A DNA stretch of 62,208 nucleotides, taken from contig SVRN01000010.1 in NCBI GenBank assembly GCA_015064805.1, positions 1-62,208 of the forward strand, read 5' to 3'. The notes below the pieces were generated by a model, which saw only the letters and a program-made list of their open reading frames with translations, did not search any database and was not told the DNA's origin. Shown here piece after piece: positions 8,588 to 16,321 of this stretch (positions are counted from its first letter, which is position 1; each line of letters starts with the position of its first letter). Origin of the DNA: Oscillospiraceae bacterium. Lineage in GTDB: Bacteria > Bacillota > Clostridia > Oscillospirales > CAG-272. The position numbers were made by a program, and so were the translations under genes.

Positions 8588-8609
8588 AAGGGCACCGCAG
8601 GGTGCCCTT
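8588..8609 (-). terminator. Hairpin after the DUF4234-like gene
   Basis: Arms AAGGGCACC and GGTGCCCTT with a 4-base loop. The following T tract on the minus strand is poor, so termination may be partial. Confidence 0.55.
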
Positions 8610-8619
8610 GTCATCTTAA

Positions 8620-9066
8620 TTATGCGTTTCCCTTTTCGTTATAATCCTCGCAAAGCAAATTCATCGCCGTGCACAGCTTATGGAAATAAATAAACGGGCC
8701 AACCAGGAAGAACGAGCCGACGAAATACCAAAGCCAGAAATCGGTCGTGCTAAACTCATACTCAATCTCGCGCTGTGTCAGAGCCTCTTGTACGCGTGTG
8801 GCGATCTGATAATGCCATACGATCAGAACGATGCTATATGTAATACAAGCAAGAATATACGCAAAGAGATAGTTCATCGTCTTGGAGCGGTCGGGCTTGG
8901 GCGCGACCTTATCAAGATCGAACGAAAACGGAATGAAGAAGAAAATGCTGTACAGTCCAAGCGTGATGATGTTCAGCAGCATCAGCTTCCACATGCTTCT
9001 GTTGGTTTGCAGCTTGACCGGAACAGACTCCGGGATCAGTTCGCCGTATTTGTCGTATTGTGCCAT
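8620..9066 (-). CDS. DUF4234-type small membrane protein
   Basis: 148 residues with an N-terminal NRSMWKLMLLNIITLGLYSIFFFIPFSFDLDKV block, written here only to show its LNIITLGLYSI core, which is the hallmark of DUF4234-like proteins. There are three or four hydrophobic segments (about 27-48, 68-88, 110-135) and a short soluble N-terminal tail. Function is unknown for the family. It has its own promoter and an AAAGGAG ribosome binding site. The small protein at 21940-22239 belongs to a related-looking group (TLGIYSFW). Confidence 0.75.
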   Translation of the reverse strand: MAQYDKYGELIPESVPVKLQTNRSMWKLMLLNIITLGLYSIFFFIPFSFDLDKVAPKPDRSKTMNYLFAYILACITYSIVLIVWHYQIATRVQEALTQREIEYEFSTTDFWLWYFVGSFFLVGPFIYFHKLCTAMNLLCEDYNEKGNA

Positions 9067-9100
9067 GATGTTCTCCTTTTGGGTGGTGAATTGTAGTTAT

Positions 9101-9129
9101 ATTATACCGCAGATTTTTGAAAGTGTCAA
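9101..9129 (-). promoter_or_regulatory. Sigma-A promoter of the DUF4234-type gene
   Basis: Minus strand TTGACA (9129-9124), 17 bases, TATAAT (9106-9101): both boxes are perfect consensus. Confidence 0.9.
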
Positions 9130-9140
9130 TAAACCCTTCG

Positions 9141-9169
9141 TTGAGTCTGCTCTTTTAAAATATTATAAC
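9141..9169 (+). promoter_or_regulatory. Probable promoter of the XRE regulator gene
   Basis: TTGAGT, 17 bases, TATAAC. The -10 box runs into the 17-bp palindrome at 9166-9182. A second possible -10 (TATAAT, 9211-9216) lies closer to the gene but has no good -35 partner. Confidence 0.6.
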
Positions 9170-9182
9170 CTATTTTAGGTTA
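9166..9182. promoter_or_regulatory. 17-bp palindrome, candidate operator of the XRE regulator
   Basis: TAACCTA-TTT-TAGGTTA is a perfect 7+3+7 palindrome at the edge of the XRE promoter, the size and placement expected for a Cro/CI-type dimer site. A second, wider inverted repeat (GAAACAGATT at 9197-9206 and AATCTGTTTC at 9227-9236) flanks the downstream TATAAT. Confidence 0.6.
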
Positions 9183-9245
9183 AATGTCAATACCCTGAAA
9201 CAGATTAAAATATAATGAGATAAACGAATCTGTTTCGGAGGCAAT

Positions 9246-9464
9246 ATGAAATACAACCGCATCCGCGATCTGCGCGAAGACAAGGACCTCACACAAACGC
9301 AAGTGGCCAAGCTACTGGGTATGTCGCAAACGGGATACTCCAAATATGAAACCGGCGAGAACGATATTCCAACCGCCGTTTTGATCCAACTGGCAAGATT
9401 TTATAATACCAGCATTGATTATTTGCTGGGCGAGACCAACGACCCGCGCAGGTATCGAAACTAA
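9246..9464 (+). CDS. Small XRE-family helix-turn-helix regulator
   Basis: A 72-aa DNA-binding protein consisting almost only of one HTH_3 domain: RIRDLREDKDLTQTQVAKLL is helix 1-2, MSQTGYSKYETGEN is the recognition helix and following turn, and TSIDYLLGETND ends the domain. The start at 9246 follows GGAGG by 6 bases. The palindromes in its upstream region suggest autoregulation and perhaps control of the divergent DUF4234-type gene. It converges with the next gene, leaving 11 bases between stop codons. Confidence 0.9.
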   Translation: MKYNRIRDLREDKDLTQTQVAKLLGMSQTGYSKYETGENDIPTAVLIQLARFYNTSIDYLLGETNDPRRYRN

Positions 9465-9475
9465 ATTGCTCTTAA

Positions 9476-10150
9476 TTATTTGGACAATATCTCCTTCACT
9501 GCATCGATCAATCCATAATGCAACAAGCAATCCTTGGTGCGGGCCTCAGGGTGCGAGTAATCGATGACCACCGTTCCGCTATTCTCGATAAAATACCAAA
9601 TACCGCGCGAGGTCATTCGCCATTCGATCTGACGCTCTCGATGCATGATTCGCACGTACTGTCCTGTCGTGCCGCCGCAAATGACGATATCCGGCTGGTA
9701 CAGTCCGATCTGCGCTCTCAAATTGTCCTGATACAATTTCACCGCGCGATCGATTTCTCTTTGATTGGCCGTATGCTTGCCCGACGTTTTCTTTACGTTG
9801 ACGGCACACATCCTCGGAAGCATTTCTTTTCTGCGCTCCTCGTTGCATTCCGCCAACGTGCTCCAGCCAAATTCTGTTTCTATATTCAGAATTCCCTGCA
9901 CCCAGCGAGCCGCAACGTTCCACGTTTGCGGACGTCCGCCGTCTCTTAAAAATCGGCGCAGATCCCAGTTCTCTCCCCCATTGACCTCTTTGAGAAGAAG
10001 CATGATGCGAACAGGTGCCGCGCAATATGCTTGCGCACAAGGCAAACCGTCACGGATCAACCCCGGCAGATCCGCCGCCCAGCGATCCAAGAGTATATTT
10101 TCTTCTCTTTCCAGCTCTATCGGGTCTAAAATAGCGTTTCTCAACTGCAT
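9476..10150 (-). CDS. Uncharacterised protein, weakly resembling the uracil-DNA glycosylase fold
   Basis: 224 aa if started at the ATG at 10150, which has GGGAG 5 bases upstream; an upstream extension to 10336 has no ribosome binding site and an atypical Lys/Phe-rich sequence. A hydrophobic strand followed by KEVNGGENWDLRRFL, a middle IVICGGTTGQY strand and a C-terminal VVIDYSHPEAR loop recall the motif order of uracil-DNA glycosylase-like proteins (active-site loop, central strand, HPS-like loop). That similarity is by eye only and the function is open. No obvious promoter was found. Confidence 0.6.
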   Translation of the reverse strand: MQLRNAILDPIELEREENILLDRWAADLPGLIRDGLPCAQAYCAAPVRIMLLLKEVNGGENWDLRRFLRDGGRPQTWNVAARWVQGILNIETEFGWSTLAECNEERRKEMLPRMCAVNVKKTSGKHTANQREIDRAVKLYQDNLRAQIGLYQPDIVICGGTTGQYVRIMHRERQIEWRMTSRGIWYFIENSGTVVIDYSHPEARTKDCLLHYGLIDAVKEILSK

Positions 10151-10333
10151 AGTAACTCCCGCTCTTTCCACAGATATCGGCGTACTCGGCAAAACATGCC
10201 ATTTCTTCGATGCTATATCTATATTACGAAAAAGAAAGTAAAAAAGCAACCGTTTTTTTGAATTTTTTTGTATTTTTTGAAAATTATTAGCTGCTTTTAG
10301 TGAAATACTTCGCTTGCCCGAAGGGAAAATTCG

Positions 10334-10370
10334 CAAAAAAAAGCGTATTGCTCTCGCAATACGCTTTTTT
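10334..10370. terminator. Bidirectional terminator hairpin
   Basis: Arms AAGCGTATTGC and GCAATACGCTT, loop TCTC, runs of A and T on both sides. It lies about 60 bases downstream of the minus-strand gene at 10433-10873. Confidence 0.85.
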
Positions 10371-10376
10371 ATGCCT

Positions 10377-10426
10377 TAAACGAGTGAAAAGGTGTCTAAA
10401 CGAGGTAAAAACGAAAAAAAGGTGTC
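10377..10426. repeat. Two imperfect direct repeats
   Basis: Two units (10377-10396 and 10397-10426), each starting TAAACGAG and ending AAAAGGTGTC; the second carries a 10-base A-rich insertion. They lie between the terminator and the stop codon of the AT-rich gene. Confidence 0.6.
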
Positions 10427-10432
10427 CAAAGG

Positions 10433-10873
10433 TCATTCTTCAATCAAAGCTTTCCCTTCTTTTCCATTTTCATCAATAATATAAATAAAACAATTTTCAA
10501 ATTGATTTGAATAAGATTCACCGGTTTTAAGCTTTTCAGGGAAGTAGTTATATTTTATTACTACTGATAATTGATTCGGCAATGATTTTACCGTTAATGG
10601 TGCAAAGTCGTATGGCGAATCGGTATTGTGGGCGTGAGTGCCATCTTGCGTTGAATCATATACAATGATTGAGTTGCCACAAGGACAAACAGCTTTCAGA
10701 ATTAACTGTCCATTTTTCTTGATAATAAAAGGAGCGAAAATGCCTCTTGTTTGTTTGCCCGTATGTGAAAATTCAAAATTCGAACAGCCGCAAGTACATT
10801 GCAACTTCGCGGATACGGAAACACCATTGTGTTCTTTTACATCTTTTATGTAATCAAGTATTCTTAACTTCAT
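10433..10873 (-). CDS. Uncharacterised protein with two cysteine clusters, AT-rich gene
   Basis: 146 aa, not recognised. The N-terminal third has CTCGCSNFEFSHTGK and the middle has VCPCGNSIIVYD, which together give five cysteines that could form a zinc ribbon. The C-terminal half is beta-rich without clear motifs. Ribosome binding site GGGAGG lies 5 bases before the ATG at 10873. Base composition is visibly more AT-rich than both neighbours, and it sits between repeats and a tRNA gene, all suggesting later acquisition (inference). Confidence 0.7.
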   Translation of the reverse strand: MKLRILDYIKDVKEHNGVSVSAKLQCTCGCSNFEFSHTGKQTRGIFAPFIIKKNGQLILKAVCPCGNSIIVYDSTQDGTHAHNTDSPYDFAPLTVKSLPNQLSVVIKYNYFPEKLKTGESYSNQFENCFIYIIDENGKEGKALIEE

Positions 10874-10950
10874 AATATCCTCCCTTCGAGGTTATTATAT
10901 CATATTTTGCAAGGTAATTCAAGAGCTTTGCGCATCCTCGCATCTCAATC

Positions 10951-11126
10951 GCGCCGAAGGCGTGTATATCATCAATGCGTAGCATTGTATATCATCAACA
11001 CGAAGTGTTGTATATCATCAAGCCGCAGGAAAATGCACGCTGACGCGTGATGAGATACAGCCCCGCAGGGGCTGATGGTATACGCCGCACTTCGCGCGGC
11101 GATGATATGCCAAGCCTGCGGCTTGG
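10951..11126. repeat. Array of short palindromes separated by a conserved GTATATCATCA word
   Basis: In the left half GTATATCATCA occurs at 10964, 10987 and 11010, exactly 23 bases apart. The 12 bases between are small hairpins whose sequence changes (AATGCGTAGCATT type, then ACACGAAGTGTT). In the right half the inverse word GATGATATAC recurs in variant form at 11049, 11074 and 11101, alternating with stronger hairpins (AGCCCCGCAGGGGCT, GCCGC...GCGGC, CCAAGCCTGCGGCTTGG). The two halves face each other. No ORF crosses it convincingly. Confidence 0.8.
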
Positions 11127-11130
11127 ATAA

Positions 11131-11174
11131 ACAAAAACAGAACATTTGTCGGTAGACAAATGTTCTGTTTTTAT
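11131..11174 (-). terminator. Terminator after tRNA-Val
   Basis: Arms AAAAACAGAACATTTGTC and GACAAATGTTCTGTTTTT, 4-base loop, T run on the minus strand, beginning directly after the tRNA. Confidence 0.92.
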
Positions 11175-11251
11175 TGGTGGAGACAACTAGATTCGAACTA
11201 GTGACCCCTTGCATGTCAAGCAAGTACTCTAACCAACTGAGCTATGCCTCC
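11175..11251 (-). tRNA. tRNA-Val (anticodon GAC)
   Basis: 77 nt on the minus strand with encoded CCA. Acceptor stem GGAGGCA/TGTCTCC, D-arm GCTCAGTTGGTTAGAGT, anticodon stem CTTGC/GCAAG around loop TTGACAT (anticodon GAC, reads GUC), T-arm ACTAG TTCGAAT CTAGT. A promoter lies 27 bases upstream and a terminator follows at once, so it is a single-tRNA unit. Confidence 0.95.
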
Positions 11252-11277
11252 GTGCGGTTTTCCAACCGACGGGCATT

Positions 11278-11306
11278 ATTATAACACAGTTGTTCGTAAA
11301 AAGCAA
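11278..11306 (-). promoter_or_regulatory. Sigma-A promoter of tRNA-Val
   Basis: Minus strand TTGCTT, 17 bases, TATAAT. Confidence 0.85.
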
Positions 11307-11335
11307 GCCCTTTTTTGAAATTTCTTCAAAAAATT

Positions 11336-12970
11336 TTATTTTTGTGCTTTTGCCCTCTTAACGCGCGCATCGATACCGTTTACCGCGCGCTCGGCAAGCA
11401 AGACGGCACAGCCCGCAAGGCAAACGTACACGAAAAGATTTCCGATACGCGTATACAGCGTCATTCCCTGCCGCATTTCCACCTCGGACGTGACGATTCC
11501 CTCCTTGAGCGCATCCAGACGCGCAAGCTCCTTGCCCGTCGGGGTGATGATGGAGGACACACCCGTATTGGCGGCGCGCACGACGTATCTGCCCGTTTCA
11601 ATGGCGCGCAGCTTGGCTTGGGCGTTGTGCATATGCACTGCCGCGCTGTCAAAGAACCAGGAGTCGTTGGTCACGATGCAGATCAGCTCGGCGCCTTCGC
11701 GTGCGGCGTCAAGAGCGAGCTGCTCGTATATCGAGTCAAAGCAAACGAGTGAGCCTATCTGCCCAATGTTGGTTTCAAAAACTGCCGCATCCTCACCCGC
11801 CTCCGTATCGGTAGATAGCATCGATATCTCGGTCAAAAATGGCAACACCGCCTCAATGACGGGGCGCAGCGGCACGTATTCACCGAACGGCACCAAATGC
11901 CGCTTGGCGTAAAACTCCTCTCGCATCGTTCCCGTCTCGTCGATCAGACGGACGGCGTTGTACGACACCTCCGAGCTTTCATGAACGAAGGCACCCAGCA
12001 CCAAAACAACCTCGTGCTCGCGTGCCAGGCTGATCAGCGGATCGCGGTATCCGGCGTAATCGTCAAAGTCGATCGGCACCGCCGTTTCGGGCCAAACGAT
12101 CACGTCTGCTCCCTGCTCTGCCGCCTTGACGGTCAGCTCGTAATAAATATCAAAGGTCTCCTGATTGGAGGCATCCCACTTGTCTGCCGAGCCGACGTTG
12201 CCCTGAATAGCCGCGACTTTGATGGGCTCTTCCGTCGCGCGCGCCGTATCGGTCAGCATGATGATACCCCCGCACGTCAGCTGAAGGGCAAAGACGCCAA
12301 CACCAACGAGAGCGCACAGGCGGCGCCGATCGGCATGAAGCAAGGCATAGGCGATGCAACCGTTGACCAGAACGATGATAAAGGTAACGAAATACGGACC
12401 GAACCAGGACGCCGTCTGCAGCATCAGCGGAAAGGAGGCCTGCCCCAGCGCCAAGCGACCCCAGGGAACGCCCGTCCAGTTAAGCGTTTGTGCCCATTCG
12501 CGCACGCCCCAAAGCGCCGCCGTAACGATAATCTGCAAAAAGGGGAGTTTCGTTGCGATGCGCCCTCGCGAAACCAACGCAAGCACGACCGGCAAAAGTG
12601 CGGCAAACAAGGACTGCAGCAATGACAGTCCCAGCGTCGCGACCAGAACGATCGCTAAGGCGACCAAGCGCGGCACGCCCGTGAATTCCAGCGGGTACAT
12701 ATAAAAGAACCAATGAAAGATGACAACCGAGAAGGCATAGTTATAAACAAAGCCACAGCGGTACAGTCTTCGAAGCGGCACATCCGCGTCGCCAGCCAGC
12801 AAAAAGAAGACGATCAGCGCAGGAACGAGCGACACCCATTCCAGCACGCCCAGCACGGGAAAGCAAACGCAAAGTCCCGTCAAAAGTCCGCTGACGATCA
12901 ATAAAACGTTCATCCCATGGGATGAGCGCAGCCATGGCTGCGCGGCGATTTTTTTAAGCAAGGAAATCAT
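11336..12970 (-). CDS. lnt: Apolipoprotein N-acyltransferase
   Basis: Transfers an acyl chain to the amino group of the lipidated N-terminal cysteine of lipoproteins. Residues 1-230 contain about six to eight transmembrane helices; the C-terminal part is a nitrilase-like domain with the Glu of WPETAVP, the Lys of YAKRHLVPFGEYVP and the Cys of SLVCFDSIYE, giving the expected Glu-Lys-Cys catalytic set. Length 544 aa is normal. ATG at 12970 overlaps the preceding gene's stop by 4 bases (ATGA), so the pair is translationally coupled. Lnt is classically a Gram-negative enzyme but occurs in some Clostridia. The window also encodes several predicted lipoproteins. Confidence 0.93.
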   Translation of the reverse strand: MISLLKKIAAQPWLRSSHGMNVLLIVSGLLTGLCVCFPVLGVLEWVSLVPALIVFFLLAGDADVPLRRLYRCGFVYNYAFSVVIFHWFFYMYPLEFTGVPRLVALAIVLVATLGLSLLQSLFAALLPVVLALVSRGRIATKLPFLQIIVTAALWGVREWAQTLNWTGVPWGRLALGQASFPLMLQTASWFGPYFVTFIIVLVNGCIAYALLHADRRRLCALVGVGVFALQLTCGGIIMLTDTARATEEPIKVAAIQGNVGSADKWDASNQETFDIYYELTVKAAEQGADVIVWPETAVPIDFDDYAGYRDPLISLAREHEVVLVLGAFVHESSEVSYNAVRLIDETGTMREEFYAKRHLVPFGEYVPLRPVIEAVLPFLTEISMLSTDTEAGEDAAVFETNIGQIGSLVCFDSIYEQLALDAAREGAELICIVTNDSWFFDSAAVHMHNAQAKLRAIETGRYVVRAANTGVSSIITPTGKELARLDALKEGIVTSEVEMRQGMTLYTRIGNLFVYVCLAGCAVLLAERAVNGIDARVKRAKAQK

Positions 12971-14121
12971 TTGCGATCTCCTTTGGTTCGCCCGTTGCCG
13001 TATCGCTGCTTGCCCCCTTTGGCAGGCGTAGATGGCTTGGCTTTGGATTTTGTCCTCTGGTGCGCCATAGTAGCACCTGTCGCGGCCTTGGCTCTCACAG
13101 CGCTTCCCTTGCCCTTTTGATTAGGCTTCGGCTTAGGCATCGCGGCAGACGGAATATCACGGGTGAAGAAATCGTCGTAAAACCAGATCGCGTCGTCGTC
13201 GAGCGCGACCTCGCGTCCTTTCAAATAGCCCAGCGCGCCGCTTTCATCCTTGAAATTGAAGATAAGCTTGCGGGCATACAGCGCTTGGAATTTATAGCCT
13301 GCCTGTGCGTCGGCGCGATTGACACCATACTTACCGTCGCCCAGAAGCGGATGCCCGATGTGGGCAAGATGAGCGCGGATCTGATGCGTGCGCCCCGTCA
13401 CCAGCTCGACCTCAAGCAGCGAGTTGCCGCCGCGCGAGGCGATCACACGGTACTTGGTGATTATCTCCTTACTGCCGTGAAGCGGTGTGTCGGTGACCTC
13501 GACCTGATTGTGCAGACTGTCCTTGCGCAGATAGGCGCGCAGCGTGTCCTCACGCCGCGGCATCTCGCCATGGACGATGCAATAATAAAATTTGCGCACC
13601 TCATCGTCGCGGATCTTTTGATTCATGACCCGCAGCGCCTCAGCGTTTTTAGCGGCGATAACGATACCACCCGTATTGCGGTCGATGCGATTGCACAGCG
13701 CGGGAGCAAAGGATTGCTCCGCCTCGGGATCGTACTCACCCTTTTGCGCAAGATACGCCTTGATGTGCATGATCAGGGTATTGTCCTGCGCCTCGTCATC
13801 CTCATGGACCAACACACCGGGGCGCTTGTGGACGAGCAGAATGTTATCGTCCTCGTACACCGCCTCGATTTTGGGACGAATGCGGGAAAGCGCACCCGTG
13901 TCCTCCTCGGGCGAGGCGAAAAACTCCTCTCGGATGAACAGCTGGATCTCGTCGCCCTCGCACAGCATGACCGACGGCTCGGTGCGCGCGCGGTTGCGCT
14001 TGATCTTTTTGGTGCGGATGAACTTATACATCAGCGACATGGGAAGCCCCTGCACCGCCTTGGAAAGAAACTTGTCCAGACGCTGTCCCGCATCGTTGTG
14101 ATTTACTTTGAGAATACGCAC
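12967..14121 (-). CDS. RluC/RluD-family pseudouridine synthase
   Basis: Converts uridine to pseudouridine in large-subunit rRNA or tRNA. The N-terminal S4-like RNA-binding segment (AGQRLDKFLSKAV, VMLCEGDEIQLF) is followed by the catalytic domain with RIDRNTGGIVIAAKN (catalytic Asp in RID; the usual RLDKDTSGL) and VTGRTHQIRAHLAHIGHPLLGD. The GTG at 14121 is the likely start, with AAAGGAG 9 bases upstream, giving 384 aa. A 60-residue Lys/Arg/Gly-rich C-terminal tail is unusual for the family and may bind RNA. The exact target position cannot be told. Confidence 0.92.
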   Translation of the reverse strand: MRILKVNHNDAGQRLDKFLSKAVQGLPMSLMYKFIRTKKIKRNRARTEPSVMLCEGDEIQLFIREEFFASPEEDTGALSRIRPKIEAVYEDDNILLVHKRPGVLVHEDDEAQDNTLIMHIKAYLAQKGEYDPEAEQSFAPALCNRIDRNTGGIVIAAKNAEALRVMNQKIRDDEVRKFYYCIVHGEMPRREDTLRAYLRKDSLHNQVEVTDTPLHGSKEIITKYRVIASRGGNSLLEVELVTGRTHQIRAHLAHIGHPLLGDGKYGVNRADAQAGYKFQALYARKLIFNFKDESGALGYLKGREVALDDDAIWFYDDFFTRDIPSAAMPKPKPNQKGKGSAVRAKAATGATMAHQRTKSKAKPSTPAKGGKQRYGNGRTKGDRK

Positions 14122-14145
14122 GTCTGCACGCTCCTTTCTAAATAG

Positions 14146-14168
14146 AGGGGCGGGAGTTTGCCCGCCCC
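14146..14168 (-). terminator. GC-rich hairpin between upp and the pseudouridine synthase gene
   Basis: Minus strand arms GGGGCGGG and CCCGCCCC with a short loop, followed by TCTATTT. The weak T tract suggests partial readthrough into the downstream pair. Confidence 0.6.
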
Positions 14169-14180
14169 TTGAAGTCAACG

Positions 14181-14813
14181 TTATTTCGTTCCGAAAATTC
14201 GGTCACCGGCATCGCCAAGACCGGGAAGAATGTAGGCGTTTTCGTTCAGACACTCGTCCAGTGCCGCGACGTAAATGTCTACGTCGGGATGCTCGTCCTG
14301 CACGCGCTTAACGCCCTCGGGCGCGGCCACCAGGTTCATCAGACGGATGTTGCGGCAACCGTACTTGTTCTTCAGCAACGTGATCGCATCCGCAGCCGAG
14401 CCGCCCGTTGCCAGCATGGGGTCAACGACGATAACCAGACGATCCGCAATATCCGGCGGCATCTTGCAATAGTATTCCACGGGCTCGTGGGTGGTCTCGT
14501 CACGGTACATACCGATATGACCGACCTTGGCCACGGGAACCAGACGCAAAAGACCGTCTACCATGCCAAGTCCTGCACGCAGGATCGGAACGATGGCCAG
14601 CTTCTTGCCCGACACGGTCTTAGCAACCATGGGGACCAGCGGCGTTTCGATCTTGATGTCCTCCAGAGGCAGATCGCGGGTGATCTCATATCCCATGAGC
14701 ATGGCGATCTCGTCCAGAAGCTCGCGGAAATCCTTGGAGCCCGTCTTACGATTGCGCATGATGGACAATTTGTGGGTAATAAGCGGATGGTCAATAATAT
14801 GTAGCTGGCTCAT
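14181..14813 (-). CDS. upp: Uracil phosphoribosyltransferase
   Basis: Makes UMP from uracil and PRPP. Typical blocks are [13 protein letters not shown] at the N-terminus, [12 protein letters not shown], the GMYRDE flexible loop, the PRPP-binding [11 protein letters not shown] and the uracil-binding C-terminal [15 protein letters not shown]. The ATG at 14813 has GAGGA upstream and gives 210 aa, the standard length. Expressed from its own promoter. Confidence 0.97.
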   Translation of the reverse strand: MSQLHIIDHPLITHKLSIMRNRKTGSKDFRELLDEIAMLMGYEITRDLPLEDIKIETPLVPMVAKTVSGKKLAIVPILRAGLGMVDGLLRLVPVAKVGHIGMYRDETTHEPVEYYCKMPPDIADRLVIVVDPMLATGGSAADAITLLKNKYGCRNIRLMNLVAAPEGVKRVQDEHPDVDIYVAALDECLNENAYILPGLGDAGDRIFGTK

Positions 14814-14865
14814 ATGCTGTCCTCTTTCATCAATTGATTTGCAGCGCGATACACGCCACACCATG

Positions 14866-14894
14866 ATTATACATGATACGCCACGTTTTTTCAA
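14866..14894 (-). promoter_or_regulatory. Sigma-A promoter of upp
   Basis: Minus strand TTGAAA, 17 bases, TATAAT. Confidence 0.85.
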
Positions 14895-14933
14895 GTATTT
14901 CTTTGAAAAAAGTAACATTTCGCGCGATCAAAC

Positions 14934-14962
14934 TTTACAAAAGAGCCAAAACGTGATAAAAT
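14934..14962 (+). promoter_or_regulatory. Promoter of mtaB
   Basis: TTTACA, 17 bases, TAAAAT, 30 bases before the start codon. Confidence 0.65.
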
Positions 14963-14992
14963 ATAGTGATACCAAACAAGAAAGGTGATCTC

Positions 14993-16309
14993 ATGAACAA
15001 AACCGTCGGCATCCTGACCCTTGGCTGCAAGGTCAATCAATACGAATCCGAGGCGATCGGCGAGTCTCTCGCATCGCACGGCTTTTTGCTCTGCCCGCCA
15101 AGCGACGTATGCGATATTTATATCATTAACACCTGCACCGTCACGGCTGAGTCCGATCGCAAGGCGCGCCAGTTTATCCGCCGTGCCCTGTCGCACAATC
15201 CCGACGCCTTCGTGCTGGTCACGGGCTGTATGGCACAGACGGACGCCGAAAGCATCCGTCAGATCGAGGGGGTAGACTTCATCTGCGGCAATCGCAACAA
15301 AATGGCGATTGTCAACGCCACGCTGGCACTTTGCGCAAGAGGAAAGAAAAACGACGCGCCCGAGATCGACGTGCCCTCGCTGGACGGTGCTGATTTCGAG
15401 CATATGTCCATCTGCCGCTTCGGACGCACCCGTGCTTACATTAAGATCGAAGACGGCTGTGAGAGCCGCTGTACCTATTGTATTATCCCCGCCGCGCGCG
15501 GCCACATCCGCTCCAAACCCATGGAGGCAGTGCTGGACGAGGTGCGCACGCTGACCGAGGGCGGTTGCCGCGAGGTCGTACTGACGGGCATTGAGACCGC
15601 CTCGTGGGGACGCGACCTTGATGGCGCAGATCTTGCCGATCTTCTGGAGGCGGTCGACCGCGTTCCCGGCATTGGACGCGTCCGACTCGGCTCTCTTGAC
15701 CCGACCATCATGCGCCCCGCTTTCGTTGAGCGCATTGCCAAGCTATCCTCACTTGCACCGCATTTCCATCTGTCCATGCAAAGCGGCAGTGACGCCGTCC
15801 TTGCCCGCATGAAGCGCAAATATAACAGCACCCAGGCGCTATCCGCAATTGAGCGCCTGCGCGCCGCCATGCCGAACGTACAGTTGACGACGGACATTAT
15901 CGTCGGTTTTCCGGGAGAGACAGAGCAGGATTTTGAAGCGACGATGGATTTTGCCCGCAAGGCGCGCTTTTTGATGATCCACGTCTTTCCCTACTCCAAG
16001 CGCGCGGGAACGCCTGCCGCCATCATGCCCGACCAGATTCCGAGCGCCGTCAAAAAGCAACGCGTTGCCACGCTATCAGCACTTGCGGCCGACATCCGCG
16101 CCGAGCTTCTGGACGAACTGATCGCCAAAGGCGAAGCGGTGAGCGTGCTGTTTGAAACCTTTGAGGACGGCATTGCCGTCGGTCACACGCCTGATTTTAT
16201 CGAGGTTCGCGTCTCTTCTCCCATCTCGCTCCACGCCACGACGCATAGCGTGCGCCTGACAGAGCGAACGGCGGACGGGACTGCCTGCCTTGGCCAACTG
16301 CTTGATTGA
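14993..16309 (+). CDS. mtaB: tRNA t6A37 methylthiotransferase MtaB
   Basis: Radical-SAM enzyme that adds a methylthio group to N6-threonylcarbamoyladenosine at position 37 of tRNAs. The N-terminal UPF0004 domain has its three cluster cysteines in TLGCKVNQYE, INTCTVT and TGCMAQ; the radical SAM CxxxCxxC is CESRCTYC; the C-terminal third is a TRAM-like region. The GCKVNQYES and KIEDGCESRCTYCIIPAARG patterns favour MtaB over MiaB or RimO. Start at 14993 follows AAAGGTG. The 438-aa length is normal. The next gene's ribosome binding site overlaps its stop codon. Confidence 0.93.
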   Translation: MNKTVGILTLGCKVNQYESEAIGESLASHGFLLCPPSDVCDIYIINTCTVTAESDRKARQFIRRALSHNPDAFVLVTGCMAQTDAESIRQIEGVDFICGNRNKMAIVNATLALCARGKKNDAPEIDVPSLDGADFEHMSICRFGRTRAYIKIEDGCESRCTYCIIPAARGHIRSKPMEAVLDEVRTLTEGGCREVVLTGIETASWGRDLDGADLADLLEAVDRVPGIGRVRLGSLDPTIMRPAFVERIAKLSSLAPHFHLSMQSGSDAVLARMKRKYNSTQALSAIERLRAAMPNVQLTTDIIVGFPGETEQDFEATMDFARKARFLMIHVFPYSKRAGTPAAIMPDQIPSAVKKQRVATLSALAADIRAELLDELIAKGEAVSVLFETFEDGIAVGHTPDFIEVRVSSPISLHATTHSVRLTERTADGTACLGQLLD

Positions 16310-16321
16310 AAGGAGATTCCC

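Noticed and set aside
10951-11126. CRISPR array
   Set aside because: Repeat units are 11 bases with palindromic spacers and inverted orientation in the right half; no cas genes nearby.
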